From Collinsella tanakaei (GTDB lineage Bacteria; Actinomycetota; Coriobacteriia; Coriobacteriales; Coriobacteriaceae), in contig NZ_JACJKB010000002.1 of assembly GCF_016900375.1 (NCBI RefSeq), forward strand, positions 186,001 to 250,000: a DNA stretch of 64,000 nt, written 5' to 3'. This document shows, one piece after another, positions 24,539-34,480 of the stretch. The notes below the pieces were generated by a model. The model was given only the letters and a program-made list of their open reading frames with translations. It did not search any database and was not told the origin of the DNA. A program made the translations under genes and the position numbers. Position 1 is the first letter of the stretch; each line of letters opens with the position of its first letter.

Positions 24539-25978
24539 ATGATCTGTCCGTTCTGCCACGCCGAAATCGCCGACGGATCGGCGTTTTGCACCTCATGCGG
24601 ATCGAAGATCCCGGCGCCGCGGACCGTGTGTCCCGCCTGTGGGGCTGCGGTCGAACCCGGCACCGCCTTCTGCGCGCATTGCGGCGCCAGCTTGAATGGC
24701 GCGACGGGCACGGCGACGGCGGGGAGCGCGTCGCCGGGCGAGACGGTGGTCGACTTGGCGCGCGACGCGGTCATGCCCAAGGCGGCCGGTCCCATGCCGC
24801 TGTCGAGCAGCTACCAGGCGCAGCGGCAATTCCAGCCCGGGCAAGCGCCCGCAACAAAGAAGAAGATGAGCGGCGGTAAGATCGCTGCGATCGCGGCGGG
24901 CGTGCTGGTCGTCGCCGGGCTTATCGGTGCGGGCGTCGGGTACACCATCGACCAGCAAAACAAGCGCGAGGCCGCCGAGCAAGCTGCCCAAGCCGCCGAA
25001 GATGTGGCGAACGCGCAGCACGAGGTGGCCATCAGCGTGTCGGGCGACGGCTGGGACACCGATGCCGGGGCGTCGCGCCTGCCTGTGCACGTGGTGGGTG
25101 CCGAGTCGACGGGCCTTTCGGTGAACGAGGTCCAGTACGTCGATTCCGCCGGTCAGGGACTCAGGCTGCGCCAGGGGACGTACAGCCTGAACGTATCGGC
25201 ATCGCCTATCGCTGCCGACGGCACGGTGTTCACGGTGCCGAGCAACACCGTCTCGGTAAGCTTTACCTCGTCGGATGTCGACGAGCGTATCGACGCCACG
25301 TCTGCCGGCTCGTTCACGCTCGCGCCCATTGCAGCCCTCGACGTGACCGACGACGTCATCAGCGCCGCCTACGATGCCGCGCTTGCAGACACAACCGACG
25401 GCGCCCCCGACGCCGATGCTCTCAAGGATGCCGCCGTCAAGCGCCGCGACGACGCTGCTGCGAAGAAGGCCGCCGAGGAGCAGGCCGCTGCCGAGGAGGC
25501 CGCCCGCGAGGCGCGCCACGTGGTTGTCGCGAGCTACGAGCTCGACCTGCCCGAGTATTGGGATGGCCGCGTGACCGTGCAGGTCAACGGCGACGACGTG
25601 TATATCTACTCGAAGGCATATCCCGACTTGGAGGTCTGCCACATCTTCGTGCAGGACGGCCCGAGCGAGGTGATGGGCGACATCGGTAACGCCTGCCTGG
25701 GCGACGTGTCCTTGGGCGGCGGTAAGTACGCGACCGCCTGGGTGACGAACTGGGCCTATGTGATCGGCGAGGCCTACTTCCGGGATTCGTCCGATCCCGA
25801 CGACTACTACACCATGAGCGAGGCGCGGGAGATCGTGGACATCCAATCGGGAGGTGCCGCTTCGTACGACAAGATCGTCGAGGACATCGACGCCTCCGGC
25901 GAGCCGTACTCCGACGATATGCTGCCGCTTCACAACTACCTGTACCACAACGTTATCGAGGCCATTCGGGCTCGGTAG
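24539..25978 (+). CDS. Double zinc-ribbon single-pass membrane protein
   Basis: A 479-residue protein of unknown function. Two zinc ribbons open it (Cys3, Cys6, Cys17, Cys20; then Cys31, Cys34, Cys45, Cys48). A flexible linker, one membrane helix (about 114-137), a short Ala/Glu coiled coil, a beta-rich domain (about 160-310), an Ala/Glu/Lys helix (about 325-360) and a C-terminal domain of about 120 residues follow. The ribbons should be cytoplasmic and the rest outside. Similar cytoplasmic zinc-ribbon plus membrane-anchor layouts occur in surface or stress proteins of Gram-positives. ATG at 24539 follows AAAGGAGG. A TACAAT box (24461-24466) may be its -10. Confidence 0.75.
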   Translation: MICPFCHAEIADGSAFCTSCGSKIPAPRTVCPACGAAVEPGTAFCAHCGASLNGATGTATAGSASPGETVVDLARDAVMPKAAGPMPLSSSYQAQRQFQPGQAPATKKKMSGGKIAAIAAGVLVVAGLIGAGVGYTIDQQNKREAAEQAAQAAEDVANAQHEVAISVSGDGWDTDAGASRLPVHVVGAESTGLSVNEVQYVDSAGQGLRLRQGTYSLNVSASPIAADGTVFTVPSNTVSVSFTSSDVDERIDATSAGSFTLAPIAALDVTDDVISAAYDAALADTTDGAPDADALKDAAVKRRDDAAAKKAAEEQAAAEEAAREARHVVVASYELDLPEYWDGRVTVQVNGDDVYIYSKAYPDLEVCHIFVQDGPSEVMGDIGNACLGDVSLGGGKYATAWVTNWAYVIGEAYFRDSSDPDDYYTMSEAREIVDIQSGGAASYDKIVEDIDASGEPYSDDMLPLHNYLYHNVIEAIRAR

Positions 25979-26019
25979 GCTGCGGGGCGGGTGGCGCCCT
26001 GATGCCTCACGGCACAAAA

Positions 26020-26052
26020 GGGGGGCGGGCCTCGGTTCGAGGCCCGCCCCCC
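26020..26052. terminator. Bidirectional terminator hairpin
   Basis: GGGGGGCGGGCCTCG (26020-26034) pairs perfectly with CGAGGCCCGCCCCCC (26038-26052). It lies between the convergent zinc-ribbon and DUF1385 genes. AAAAG precedes it on the plus strand, which gives a T-tract for the minus-strand transcript. Confidence 0.8.
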
Positions 26053-26074
26053 ATGATGGTGTGATGGCGTGTGC

Positions 26075-27157
26075 TTACTCCGCTACTGCGGCCTCGGCGG
26101 CCGCGGCGCGCTCGCGCGCATCCACGCGCTTCAGTGCCTCGATGGCGCACTCGAGCATGCCCGGATCGGCTTTGCGTGTCGTCAGGCGCTGCATCTGCAG
26201 GCCGGGCCACAGGGCGATCTTGACGATGGGGTTGTCGGGATGCGATCCCGCCCACTTGACGGTGACCTCGTAGGACACGCCGGCGACGATCGGCAGCATG
26301 GCGAGGCGCGTCGCGAACACGAAGAGCGAGCGCACGATGCCCTCGAGCCCGAGTGCATCGGCCCAGGCACCGACGGGCAGCACCGCATGAAGGATCAGGG
26401 CCACCGCAATCGTCATGACCAGAAACGCGGTGCCGCAGCGCACGTGCAGGCGCGAGAACTTGGCGGCGTTTTCCGGCGTGAGCGGCAGGCCGTGCTCGAA
26501 GCAGTGGATGGACTGGTGCTCGGCACCGTGGTAGCCGTACATGCGCGCCATATCGGGGATGAGCCCCACGCCGCCCACGTACGCGATGAGCACGACGATA
26601 CGCAGCAACGCCTCGACGAGGTTCCACACGAGCGAGTTGTCGGCCGTCAGCTCACCTACGATGAGGTTCGTGAGCAGCAACGGCACGGCGACGAAGATGC
26701 CAACGCCCAGCAGTACGCCGACGCACGCGGAAATGGCCATGGCGATGCCCATGCCCGAGCCGTCCTGCTCGTCGGCGTCGGCCTTGTCGGAAGTCGCGTC
26801 GGCATCGGGGGCGTCTGCGGAGTCGGCGCCCCCAGCGCCGGAGCCACTCTCGTCTTCGTCCTCGTCGAACACGAAGGCATGCTCGGACGCGATGTCCAGC
26901 GCGCGATACGCAAGCATCATCGACTCGGCGAACGATACGCAGCCGCGCACGATGGGCCAGCGCATCCAGCCGGGGCGTGTCGAGGGGTCCGGAAGGTCGT
27001 GTTCCTCGACGTACATGGTGCCGTCTTCGCAGCGTACGGCAACGGCCCAGTTGAGCTTGCCGCGCATCATGACGCCCTCGAGCGTGGCCGATCCTCCGAT
27101 ATGCGTGCAGAACAGTTCGCCCTCTTCGGCGATGTCCCGCTGCTGTTGCTTTGCCAT
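26075..27157 (-). CDS. DUF1385 membrane protein (YqhQ-like)
   Basis: A 360-residue member of the DUF1385 family, function unknown. It starts with a soluble part that includes the family motif GGSATLEGVMMRGK near residue 21, then an acidic linker (FDEDEDESGSG) and about five membrane helices, with MYGYHGAEHQSIHCFEHG in between carrying clustered His and Glu that could bind metal. The length fits the family apart from the longer acidic linker. The ATG at 27157 follows GGGAG. In many Firmicutes this gene sits beside rpmE, prmC and prfA; here prfA lies 5 kb away with unrelated genes between. Confidence 0.85.
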   Translation of the reverse strand: MAKQQQRDIAEEGELFCTHIGGSATLEGVMMRGKLNWAVAVRCEDGTMYVEEHDLPDPSTRPGWMRWPIVRGCVSFAESMMLAYRALDIASEHAFVFDEDEDESGSGAGGADSADAPDADATSDKADADEQDGSGMGIAMAISACVGVLLGVGIFVAVPLLLTNLIVGELTADNSLVWNLVEALLRIVVLIAYVGGVGLIPDMARMYGYHGAEHQSIHCFEHGLPLTPENAAKFSRLHVRCGTAFLVMTIAVALILHAVLPVGAWADALGLEGIVRSLFVFATRLAMLPIVAGVSYEVTVKWAGSHPDNPIVKIALWPGLQMQRLTTRKADPGMLECAIEALKRVDARERAAAAEAAVAE

Positions 27158-27310
27158 GGGTTTCTCCCGGTCGGTTGGTTTCTGGAGTAGTAGCTTACCG
27201 CGCCTTGCCGCAAACGCGGTGCAGGCGACGTGTTTGCCCGATTAACCACATGCTCCGGGGTCGTGGCGGGCGGCATTCGACCTCAATCAGAGCCAAAAAC
27301 TGTCCGAGAT

Positions 27311-27512
27311 TAAAGTTAGTTCAGATATGCGTAACCCGAGCAAAACGGTCGGGTTTCGTTTTGGCCGTTTTGAGCCACACAGGACGCCAGCTAGGCAAGA
27401 AGCTGAGCCCGGATTAATACAAAACATAACATCAGCGTCTAAGCCGCGCGTCCAGCCCATCGAAAATCAACCCATAAAATCAGTGTACTTACGCATATCT
27501 GAACTAACTTTA
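27311..27512. repeat. Inverted-repeat element E5 with perfect ends
   Basis: A 202-bp element with perfect 24-nt terminal inverted repeats (27311-27334 and 27489-27512, containing GTTAGTTCAGATATGCG). The interior is AT-richer than the neighbourhood and carries GTTTTGGCCGTTTTGAGCC near the left end. It has no coding potential that I can see. It lies in the 549-nt gap between the divergent DUF1385 and epimerase genes; the rest of that gap holds only the epimerase leader. Confidence 0.85.
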
Positions 27513-27706
27513 CAAAACAAACCCCCTTCCATTAAAAACGGGGCCAAATCCGATTCGCAAAGCCCCTCCCACGGCCTCGCGAGGGCCATTTTGCGCTGTC
27601 TCGTCGGCCAGAATCGCCGCCCGCTGCCGCGCAGGACGATCCACAAAGCTCTCGCGCTATAGTGAAGGTGCATGTTCGCTCTATTCCCTTACCGCAAGGA
27701 GAAGCC

Positions 27707-28600
27707 ATGTCCATCACCACTATCTCGCGCGGCGGCCTGACCTCCAGCATCGACAGCATGGGCGCCCAGCTCTGCAGCCTGGCGCTCGACGGCAAGGAAT
27801 ATCTCTGGCAGGCAGATCCCGCTTTCTGGGGCAAGCACGCTCCCGTGCTGTTCCCGATCGTGGGCAACCTGCGCAATGACGAGGCGACATCGGTCGCCGG
27901 CCCCTGCCATATGGGCCGTCACGGCGTCGCGCGCATCAACGAGCACGCCATAGCCCAGATAGCCGATGATGGTTCGTCGGTAACCTTCGAGCTCACGGAC
28001 ACCGCTGAGACCCTTGAGGCCTACCCGTACCGCTTCAAGCTCAACATGACCTACGCGCTCACGGGTCCCGCGTCGCTTACGCAGACCTTCACGGTCACTA
28101 ATACGGGCGACGTCGACCTGCCGTTCTCGGTGGGCGGCCATCCGGCATTCAACATCCCCGCGCCCGGCGGTGCCGAGGCGGGCGAAGTCTTCGAGGACTA
28201 CGAGTTCCGCTTCGCGGAGCCCTGGACGGCCACCTGTCCCAAGATCGTGGCCGGCGGTCTCGCCGACCCCACCGACACCTTCACGCCGCTTGAGCAGTCC
28301 GACACGCTCCAGCTCACGCGCGACTGCTTCGCGTACGACACCATGGTGCTCGACCATGTGCCCGCAAACACCGTGTCGCTCGTGGGCACCAAGTCCGGCC
28401 ACGGCATCAAGGTCGACTTCCCCGGATTCGACTTTTTGGGCGTGTGGTCGGCGCCCGGAGCGCCCTTCGTGGCGATCGAGCCTTGGACGGGCCACGCGAC
28501 CCTCACCACCGAGGACGACGTCCTGGAGCACAAGGAGGGCATCACCATCCTGCCGCCGGGTGCCATAGACGAGCGCTCCTTCACGATCACGCTGCTGTAA
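27707..28600 (+). CDS. Aldose 1-epimerase-family protein (GalM/LacX-like)
   Basis: A 297-residue beta-sandwich protein of the aldose epimerase superfamily. It has the GGL...SIDSMGAQLCSL opening, PVLFPIVGNLRND near residue 45, the HMGRHGVAR segment, VGGHPAFNIP (conserved His of the active site) near residue 144 and EPWTGH with the conserved Glu region near residue 260. This matches the LacX/YphB-type subgroup rather than classical GalM, so it may act on a sugar phosphate or be non-specific. The ATG at 27707 follows AAGGAG. It is monocistronic, followed by a GC-rich hairpin. Confidence 0.82.
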   Translation: MSITTISRGGLTSSIDSMGAQLCSLALDGKEYLWQADPAFWGKHAPVLFPIVGNLRNDEATSVAGPCHMGRHGVARINEHAIAQIADDGSSVTFELTDTAETLEAYPYRFKLNMTYALTGPASLTQTFTVTNTGDVDLPFSVGGHPAFNIPAPGGAEAGEVFEDYEFRFAEPWTATCPKIVAGGLADPTDTFTPLEQSDTLQLTRDCFAYDTMVLDHVPANTVSLVGTKSGHGIKVDFPGFDFLGVWSAPGAPFVAIEPWTGHATLTTEDDVLEHKEGITILPPGAIDERSFTITLL

Positions 28601-28624
28601 CGCCGCTGCATACGAACCGTGGAC

Positions 28625-28653
28625 GCGGGCCGTACCCACAGGGTGCGGCCCGC
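28625..28653 (+). terminator. Hairpin after the epimerase gene
   Basis: GCGGGCCGTACCC pairs with GGGTGCGGCCCGC (one G-T pair) around ACA, 25 nt after the stop. It lacks a T-run. The rest of the gap up to 28936 shows no further structure that I can support. Confidence 0.6.
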
Positions 28654-28936
28654 TCGCGTTCCCGCACGCTGGGCAACGCTTCCGCAGGCCCATCGAGATC
28701 TGCCTGCACCTCGATGCCGCACGAGAGCTGTTTTGGCATACCGTTTGCTGCGATTATTCGGTTACATGCGTGTTTCGTCGGCTTTCACTCTAGCCTTTCG
28801 TATACGCGCGCGGTATGCTGCCAGCTTGTACGCGTAACTTTCTCGCATTAAGTTGCAAGGGGGAGGGGAATGGGTCCCCTCCGGTTGCGCCGTACGGAAG
28901 GGGTCATACACAAAACTTTTTGGAAGGGAAACCATC

Positions 28937-29866
28937 ATGACCAAGAATTCCTTTGCAAACGCGCAACCTGGGCAGTGCTCTCGTCGCGACTTCCTCAAGC
29001 TCTCCGGGCTCACGGCGTTCAGCGTGGGAGGCATGATGTTCCTGACCGGATGCGGCCCCGCCGCGCAGGATTCCGGTGACGCCGACGACACCGATGCCGC
29101 TGCGGACGACGCCGCCGGCGAGGCTACGCTCGGCGATGGCACCACGCTGCGCGTCGGCATGGAGGCCGCCTACGCCCCGTATAACTGGCAGGTCACCGAG
29201 GCCAGCGACTACACCATCCCCATCGACAACGTCGACGGTGCCTATGCCGACGGCTACGACGTGCAGGTCGCCAAGATCATCGCCGAGGGCCTGGGCATGG
29301 AGGCCGTCGCGGTCAAGCTCGACTTCGCTGCGCTTATCGACTCGCTCAACAACGGCCAGATCGACATCGTCTGCGCCGGCATGTCCGTCACCCCGGAGCG
29401 CGAGGAGTCCGCGGACTTCACCGATTCCTATGTTGACGACGACATCGTCATGATTACCAAGAAGGACTCCGCTTACGCCGGCGCCACCACGTTCGCCGAG
29501 CTCGCGGGCGCGTCCATCCTGGGCCAGGCCGCCACGATGTACGACGACGTTATCGAGCAGATCCCCGACGTCAACCACATGACGCCTGCCGAGACCGTGC
29601 CCCTGGTCGTCGAGAACCTGTCAAGCGGCACCTGCGACATCATCACCTACTCCATGCTGTCGGTGCCCAAGCTGCTCGAGACCTACCCCGATTTCGTCGA
29701 GCTCGAGATGACCGACAAGTTCGAGGGCTCCGTCATGCCCGACAACGCGGCCATTGCCAAGGGCAACGACGCCGTGCTCGAGCAGATCAACGAGATCATC
29801 GCCGGCATCTCCGAGGAGGACCGCCAGACGATGTGGAACGAGTGCATGGATCGCCAGCCCGCCTAA
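28937..29866 (+). CDS. Amino-acid ABC transporter, solute-binding lipoprotein (system 1)
   Basis: A 309-residue family-3 extracellular solute-binding protein. The twin-arginine signal SRRDFLKLSG (about residues 16-25) is followed by a lipobox LTGC, so it is probably Tat-exported and lipid-anchored. The mature part has an acidic linker, then LRVGMEAAYAPYNW and GYDVQVAKIIAEGL, the ligand-cleft segments typical of polar amino-acid binders, and CAGMSVTPEREESADFT. The ATG at 28937 follows GAAGGG. Permease and ATPase genes follow directly, so this is a three-gene importer. Ligand probably a polar amino acid; identity unknown. Confidence 0.88.
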   Translation: MTKNSFANAQPGQCSRRDFLKLSGLTAFSVGGMMFLTGCGPAAQDSGDADDTDAAADDAAGEATLGDGTTLRVGMEAAYAPYNWQVTEASDYTIPIDNVDGAYADGYDVQVAKIIAEGLGMEAVAVKLDFAALIDSLNNGQIDIVCAGMSVTPEREESADFTDSYVDDDIVMITKKDSAYAGATTFAELAGASILGQAATMYDDVIEQIPDVNHMTPAETVPLVVENLSSGTCDIITYSMLSVPKLLETYPDFVELEMTDKFEGSVMPDNAAIAKGNDAVLEQINEIIAGISEEDRQTMWNECMDRQPA

Positions 29867-30015
29867 TGCGCAGGTAGAGCACCCATTAGCTCCATGTCAT
29901 ATACCGTTTGAACGGGGCGCGCAACGGCTGTGTAAGCCGCTGCGCGCCTTAGGCGTATCAGAACCGCTGTTATGGGCCGAACCGTATCGGCCGGCATCTA
30001 CTAAAGGAGAGAACC

Positions 30016-31281
30016 ATGAGCTCAGCCCTATCAGGCGAGCAGCGGGCAGCAACCAAGCGGGGCCGTGTGGCCTCGTTTGTGCTCGACGACCATCGCTACG
30101 TGCTGCTGGGCACGGGCGTCGTTGCCTTTATCGGCATGATGCTTTCGAGTCAGCCCCGCCCCGCCCTGAGCTTCCTTGCCAACGCCTTCACCGTCGAGCT
30201 GGTGATGTACTACCTGCTCGCGGCATGGCTCGTCGTGAGCGCCGTTGCGCTCGTGTTCAAGCTCACCCACTGGAAGAACTACGCCGCCACCGCGCCGTTC
30301 ACCAAGCCGGCCGTCGCCCGCGTGCTGCGGTATGCGTCCTACGTCGTGTGGGCGATGACGCTCGTGCTCATCGTGGACCGCGTGGTCATGGGCATCGCGT
30401 CGGCGTGGCAGGTCGCCGTGGCCGCCGAGTCGCGCCCGACCGACGACATGCTCCAGAGCATGTGCTACATCCTGTGGAACGGCCGCGCCACCTTTGCCAC
30501 TGGCCTCATGACCACCATCGAGCTTGCGGTGTTCGGCACGGTGATCGCGTTCTTCCTGGCGCTTTTGCTCGTGTTCTGCCGCATCCAGACTATCGACCGC
30601 CCCGATAACGACTTCGTGCGTTTCCTCAAGGTCGTGGGTTGCGGCTTTGCCAAGGTCTACTCCACCGTCGTGCGCGGCACGCCGATGATGGTGCAGGCGA
30701 TGATCATCTACTTCGGCATCTTCGGCATCCTGCGCACCACCGACCTCACCACCACGCAGATCAACACCATCTGGTCGGCGTTCGTAGCGGGTCTCGTGAC
30801 CATCACGCTCAACTCGACCGCCTACATGATGGAGGTCCTGCGCGGCGGCATCGAGTCGGTCGACCTCGGCCAGACCGAGGCGGCGCGCTCGCTCGGCCTC
30901 TCGCAGTGGCAGGCCATGCGTAAGGTCGTGTTCCCGCAGGGCGTCAAGTACGCCATCCCGGGCCTGTCCAACGAGCTCATCATCAACATCAAGGACTCGT
31001 CGGTGCTCTCGGTTATCGGCACGTTCGACCTCATGTTTGCCAACACGACCGTATCGGGCATCTACTACCAGCAGTTCCAGACGAGCCTGATCGTCACCGT
31101 GGTGTACCTTATCTTGACGCTCGTGGCGTCGTGGCTGCTCGGCCGCTTCGCGCATCACTTCGACGTCAAGCCCGAGCCGTTCGGCAGCTCGTCCGACCAG
31201 AACATCGTTATCGAAGAGATTGAGCCCGTTCCCGTTCGCGATGGCGAGAACCATCGCCGCGGCTGGGGTCAGGGGAGGTAG
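30016..31281 (+). CDS. Amino-acid ABC transporter, long permease (system 1)
   Basis: A 421-residue His/Glu/Gln/Arg-type permease. The conserved domain (about residues 160-385) contains TFATGLMTTIELAVFGTVIA, VVRGTPMMVQAMIIYFGIFG and the EAA loop EAARSLGLSQWQAMRKVVFP. Before it are about 150 extra residues with two or three additional helices, longer than the usual 220-250 residue permease. Only one permease gene is present, so it likely forms a homodimer. The ATG at 30016 follows AAAGGAGAG. It is translationally close (3 nt) to the ATPase gene. Confidence 0.88.
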   Translation: MSSALSGEQRAATKRGRVASFVLDDHRYVLLGTGVVAFIGMMLSSQPRPALSFLANAFTVELVMYYLLAAWLVVSAVALVFKLTHWKNYAATAPFTKPAVARVLRYASYVVWAMTLVLIVDRVVMGIASAWQVAVAAESRPTDDMLQSMCYILWNGRATFATGLMTTIELAVFGTVIAFFLALLLVFCRIQTIDRPDNDFVRFLKVVGCGFAKVYSTVVRGTPMMVQAMIIYFGIFGILRTTDLTTTQINTIWSAFVAGLVTITLNSTAYMMEVLRGGIESVDLGQTEAARSLGLSQWQAMRKVVFPQGVKYAIPGLSNELIINIKDSSVLSVIGTFDLMFANTTVSGIYYQQFQTSLIVTVVYLILTLVASWLLGRFAHHFDVKPEPFGSSSDQNIVIEEIEPVPVRDGENHRRGWGQGR

Positions 31282-31284
31282 CCC

Positions 31285-32040
<756 letters not shown>

Positions 32041-32073
32041 CGCCTGGCGGGGATACACCGTTTTGGATTGTTG

Positions 32074-32110
32074 CGCTCCGGCGTCGCGTGTGCGGCCCGG
32101 AGCGTTTTTT
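32074..32110 (+). terminator. Rho-independent terminator of ABC system 1
   Basis: CGCTCCGG (32074-32081) pairs with CCGGAGCG (32097-32104) and is followed by TTTTTT, 34 nt after the ATPase stop. Confidence 0.88.
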
Positions 32111-32263
32111 GCGACAAGATTGAACCCGGCACCATCTTGTCGGCATGCCTGGTCTGTGAACGTTTTGCGCACGTCAGGACCCCCAACGGCCCCGACGCAT
32201 CGCCCGCGCTTGCCCCACGCGCCAAGGCGGGTATGATAGATGGCCGAGAGAAAGGAATCGCGC

Positions 32264-32290
32264 GTGTATCTTAAATTCGACATGTTCTAG
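32264..32290 (+). other. Possible 8-codon leader ORF before prfA, ending in TAG
   Basis: AAAGGA (32251-32256) is spaced 7 nt from a GTG that opens an eight-codon frame, MYLKFDMF, ending in TAG at 32288-32290. TATGAT at 32232-32237 could be the -10 of the prfA promoter. Two hairpins (GCTCG/CGAGC near 32305, and GCGGGC/GCCCGC at 32343-32358) lie between this frame and the prfA ribosome binding site. RF1 reads UAG, so termination speed here could report RF1 level. It may also be chance; the frame is very short. Confidence 0.3.
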
Positions 32291-32378
32291 CTGGGCTCAT
32301 ATGCTGCTCGCCTGCCGAGCGACCCCGTTTCATGTTCATGCTGCGGGCGCGTGCCCGCCGACTGCAAAGGATTTCATC

Positions 32379-33449
32379 ATGCGCGACAAGCTGGAAAAAC
32401 TCATCATCGCCTACGAGGAGCTCGAGCGTAAGCTCTCCGACCCCTCGGTGGCCTCCGATATCAAGGAGTTCACGCGCCTCAACAAGGAGTACGCGCATCA
32501 GACGCCGCTGGTAACGGCAGCTCGCGAGTACCTCAGCGCGCTCGACGACATCGAGGCCGCCAAGGAGATGCAGCGCGACACGTCCGATCCGGATGAGAAG
32601 GCCATGCTGCAGGAGGACATCGCCGCCAACGAGGCCAAGCTGCCGCAGCTCGAGGAAGACATCAAGTTCATGCTCATCCCCGGCGACCCTAACGACGAGA
32701 AGAACACCATCGTCGAGATCCGCTCCGCCGCTGGTGGCGACGAGGCGGCTATCTTCGCGGGTGACCTGTTCAAGATGTACCAGCGCTTCTGCGACCACCA
32801 GGGTTGGAAGCTCGAGGTGCTCGACTCCAGCCCCAGCGACGCGGGCGGCTTCAAGAGCATCGAGTTCAAGGTCAACGGCGACAAGGTCTACTCCGTCATG
32901 AAGTACGAGTCTGGCGTGCACCGCGTGCAGCGCGTGCCCAAGACCGAGAGCCAGGGCCGTATCCAGACCTCGACGGCCACCGTCGCCGTGCTGCCCGAGG
33001 CCGACGAGATCGACGTGCAGATCAACCAGTCCGACCTGCGCATCGACACGTACTGCGCCTCCGGCCCCGGCGGCCAGTGCGTGAACACCACGTACTCCGC
33101 GGTGCGCATCACCCACCTGCCCACCAACACCGTCGTGCAGTCGCAGGAGCAGCGCTCGCAGATCCAGAACCGCGAAGTCTGCATGCAGATGCTGCGCGCT
33201 CGTCTGTACGAGATGGAGCTCGAGAAGCAGCAGGCTGAGCTTGGCGCCGAGCGTCAGAGCCAGATCGGCCATGGCAACCGTTCGGAGAAGATCCGCACGT
33301 ACAACCAGCCGCAGGACCGCGTGACCGACCACCGCATCGGCTTCAACTCCACCTACAACGGCGTGCTGCTGGGCGACCAGCTGAGCGCCGTGATCGAGGC
33401 GCTTGCCGCCGCCGATCGTGCGGAGAAGCTCGCGGAGGCCGTGGACTAA
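32379..33449 (+). CDS. prfA: Peptide chain release factor 1
   Basis: RF1 releases nascent peptides at UAA and UAG codons. It has 356 residues, the normal length. The anticodon-like element is [10 protein letters not shown] (P-x-T type, as in RF1 and not the SPF of RF2), and the catalytic GGQ loop is [10 protein letters not shown] with Gln233, the residue that is N5-methylated by PrmC. The ATG at 32379 follows AAAGGA. No prmC gene follows, unlike the frequent prfA-prmC pair. A terminator lies 43 nt downstream. Confidence 0.95.
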   Translation: MRDKLEKLIIAYEELERKLSDPSVASDIKEFTRLNKEYAHQTPLVTAAREYLSALDDIEAAKEMQRDTSDPDEKAMLQEDIAANEAKLPQLEEDIKFMLIPGDPNDEKNTIVEIRSAAGGDEAAIFAGDLFKMYQRFCDHQGWKLEVLDSSPSDAGGFKSIEFKVNGDKVYSVMKYESGVHRVQRVPKTESQGRIQTSTATVAVLPEADEIDVQINQSDLRIDTYCASGPGGQCVNTTYSAVRITHLPTNTVVQSQEQRSQIQNREVCMQMLRARLYEMELEKQQAELGAERQSQIGHGNRSEKIRTYNQPQDRVTDHRIGFNSTYNGVLLGDQLSAVIEALAAADRAEKLAEAVD

Positions 33450-33491
33450 GCTTCTGAATGCCGTAAACGGCAGGGAGAGATATCGCCAGGG

Positions 33492-33530
33492 AAACGGGCG
33501 AGGGGAGAGCGACGCCCCTCGCCCGTTTTC
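33492..33530 (+). terminator. Rho-independent terminator of prfA
   Basis: AAACGGGCGAGGGG (33492-33505) pairs perfectly with CCCCTCGCCCGTTT (33515-33528), with a short T-run. Confidence 0.88.
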
Positions 33531-33679
33531 GTGAAAGCTACAGCGAGTTCGTGGGCGAGGGCGGCAGCTTCGTTTTCGCCGCCAATGCCGAAGCGGTTCA
33601 GTCCAAGAACAGCGAAGATGCCGCTTTGCCCGACAAGGGATGGCCGACCGCTGAGGCATCCGGTAACAACCGGATGCAA

Positions 33680-34276
33680 ATGAAGGCACGACTACGTTCG
33701 ACGGGGAGTAGTAGATACGGGAAATCGAAGCAGAGGATTCTTTGGGCGACTTGGGCTTTCCGTTATGGTGCTCGTCATGGCGCTTGCGGTCGGTGATGGT
33801 TGCTGCTCCTGTACGGGTAAGAGCGGCTGAAGACGGCGCTGGAGATAAGGTAACCGTCAAGGTTGATGATACGTCCGCTAACGGTTGGTATACCGGATCG
33901 GCAACTATCGAGGTCCCCTTTGGTGACTATACGGCGACCGAGGATGAGGGTTGGGCGTGGCGCTACGACCCGACCGTCGAGGTCTGGTCGAGCAGCACCG
34001 ATGACGGAGCACGAGGACGAGGAGCCCGAGCCCGGCCCCGGTCCCGACGAGCCGGACACCCCGGATGCGCCTGATACGCCCGACACCCCGGACACCCCGG
34101 ACGACGGCGGCAAGCCTGGCCCCGGCGACGCCCCGGTCGACAAGACCGACAAGCCGCACGCCGACGCTCTCGCCCAAACCGGCGACAACACCCTGCTCAT
34201 CGTGGGCGGCATCGGCATCGCCGCCGTGATCGTCATCATCGCCGGCATCGCCCTGCGCCGCCGCCAGCGCTCCTAG
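33680..34276 (+). pseudogene. Broken gene of a sortase-anchored surface protein
   Basis: Fragments of one secreted protein lie in different frames. From ATG 33680 a basic start, MKARLRSTGSSRYGKSKQRI, leads to a hydrophobic core that continues only in another frame (VMVLVMALAV), then VRAAEDGAGDKVTVKVDD with a signal-peptidase-like AXA site. That frame (open 33742-34074) runs through a beta-rich stretch ending in EVWSSSTDD. The sequel EHEDEEPEPGPGPDEPDTP, a Pro/Asp/Thr repeat wall-spanning region, and the anchor LAQTGDNTLLIVGGIGIA with RRRQRS tail are in the third frame up to 34276. At least two frameshifts are needed. The anchor LAQTG is an LPXTG variant. Sequencing error is possible but two independent shifts make decay more likely. 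Confidence 0.65.
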
Positions 34277-34288
34277 CCCTTGCCTTGT

Positions 34289-34326
34289 GGGGGCGGTGTG
34301 AACGGAAGGCCGTTCGCACCGCCCCC
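34289..34326 (+). terminator. Hairpin after the surface-protein remnant
   Basis: GGGGGCGGTGTGAACGG (34289-34305) pairs with CCGTTCGCACCGCCCCC (34310-34326), one G-T pair, 13 nt after the stop. Confidence 0.75.
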
Positions 34327-34480
34327 ATTGCGTATGCGCTCTGTGGTTATCGCGAGCTGCCATGGCAGCTCCAAGCTCCCTGTGCGAAAATACTGAGAGT
34401 TTTGCACGTAGAACCATGCGCCGCTGCAGGGCGCCCGCGTCGCGCCCGAGCGCGAACAGCATAGCCGGAAAGGGTTACAC

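Noticed and set aside
33551-33796. Independent 81-residue gene after prfA
   Set aside because: Its end matches the basic start of the broken surface protein signal peptide and then loses frame, so I treat it as part of the pseudogene region.
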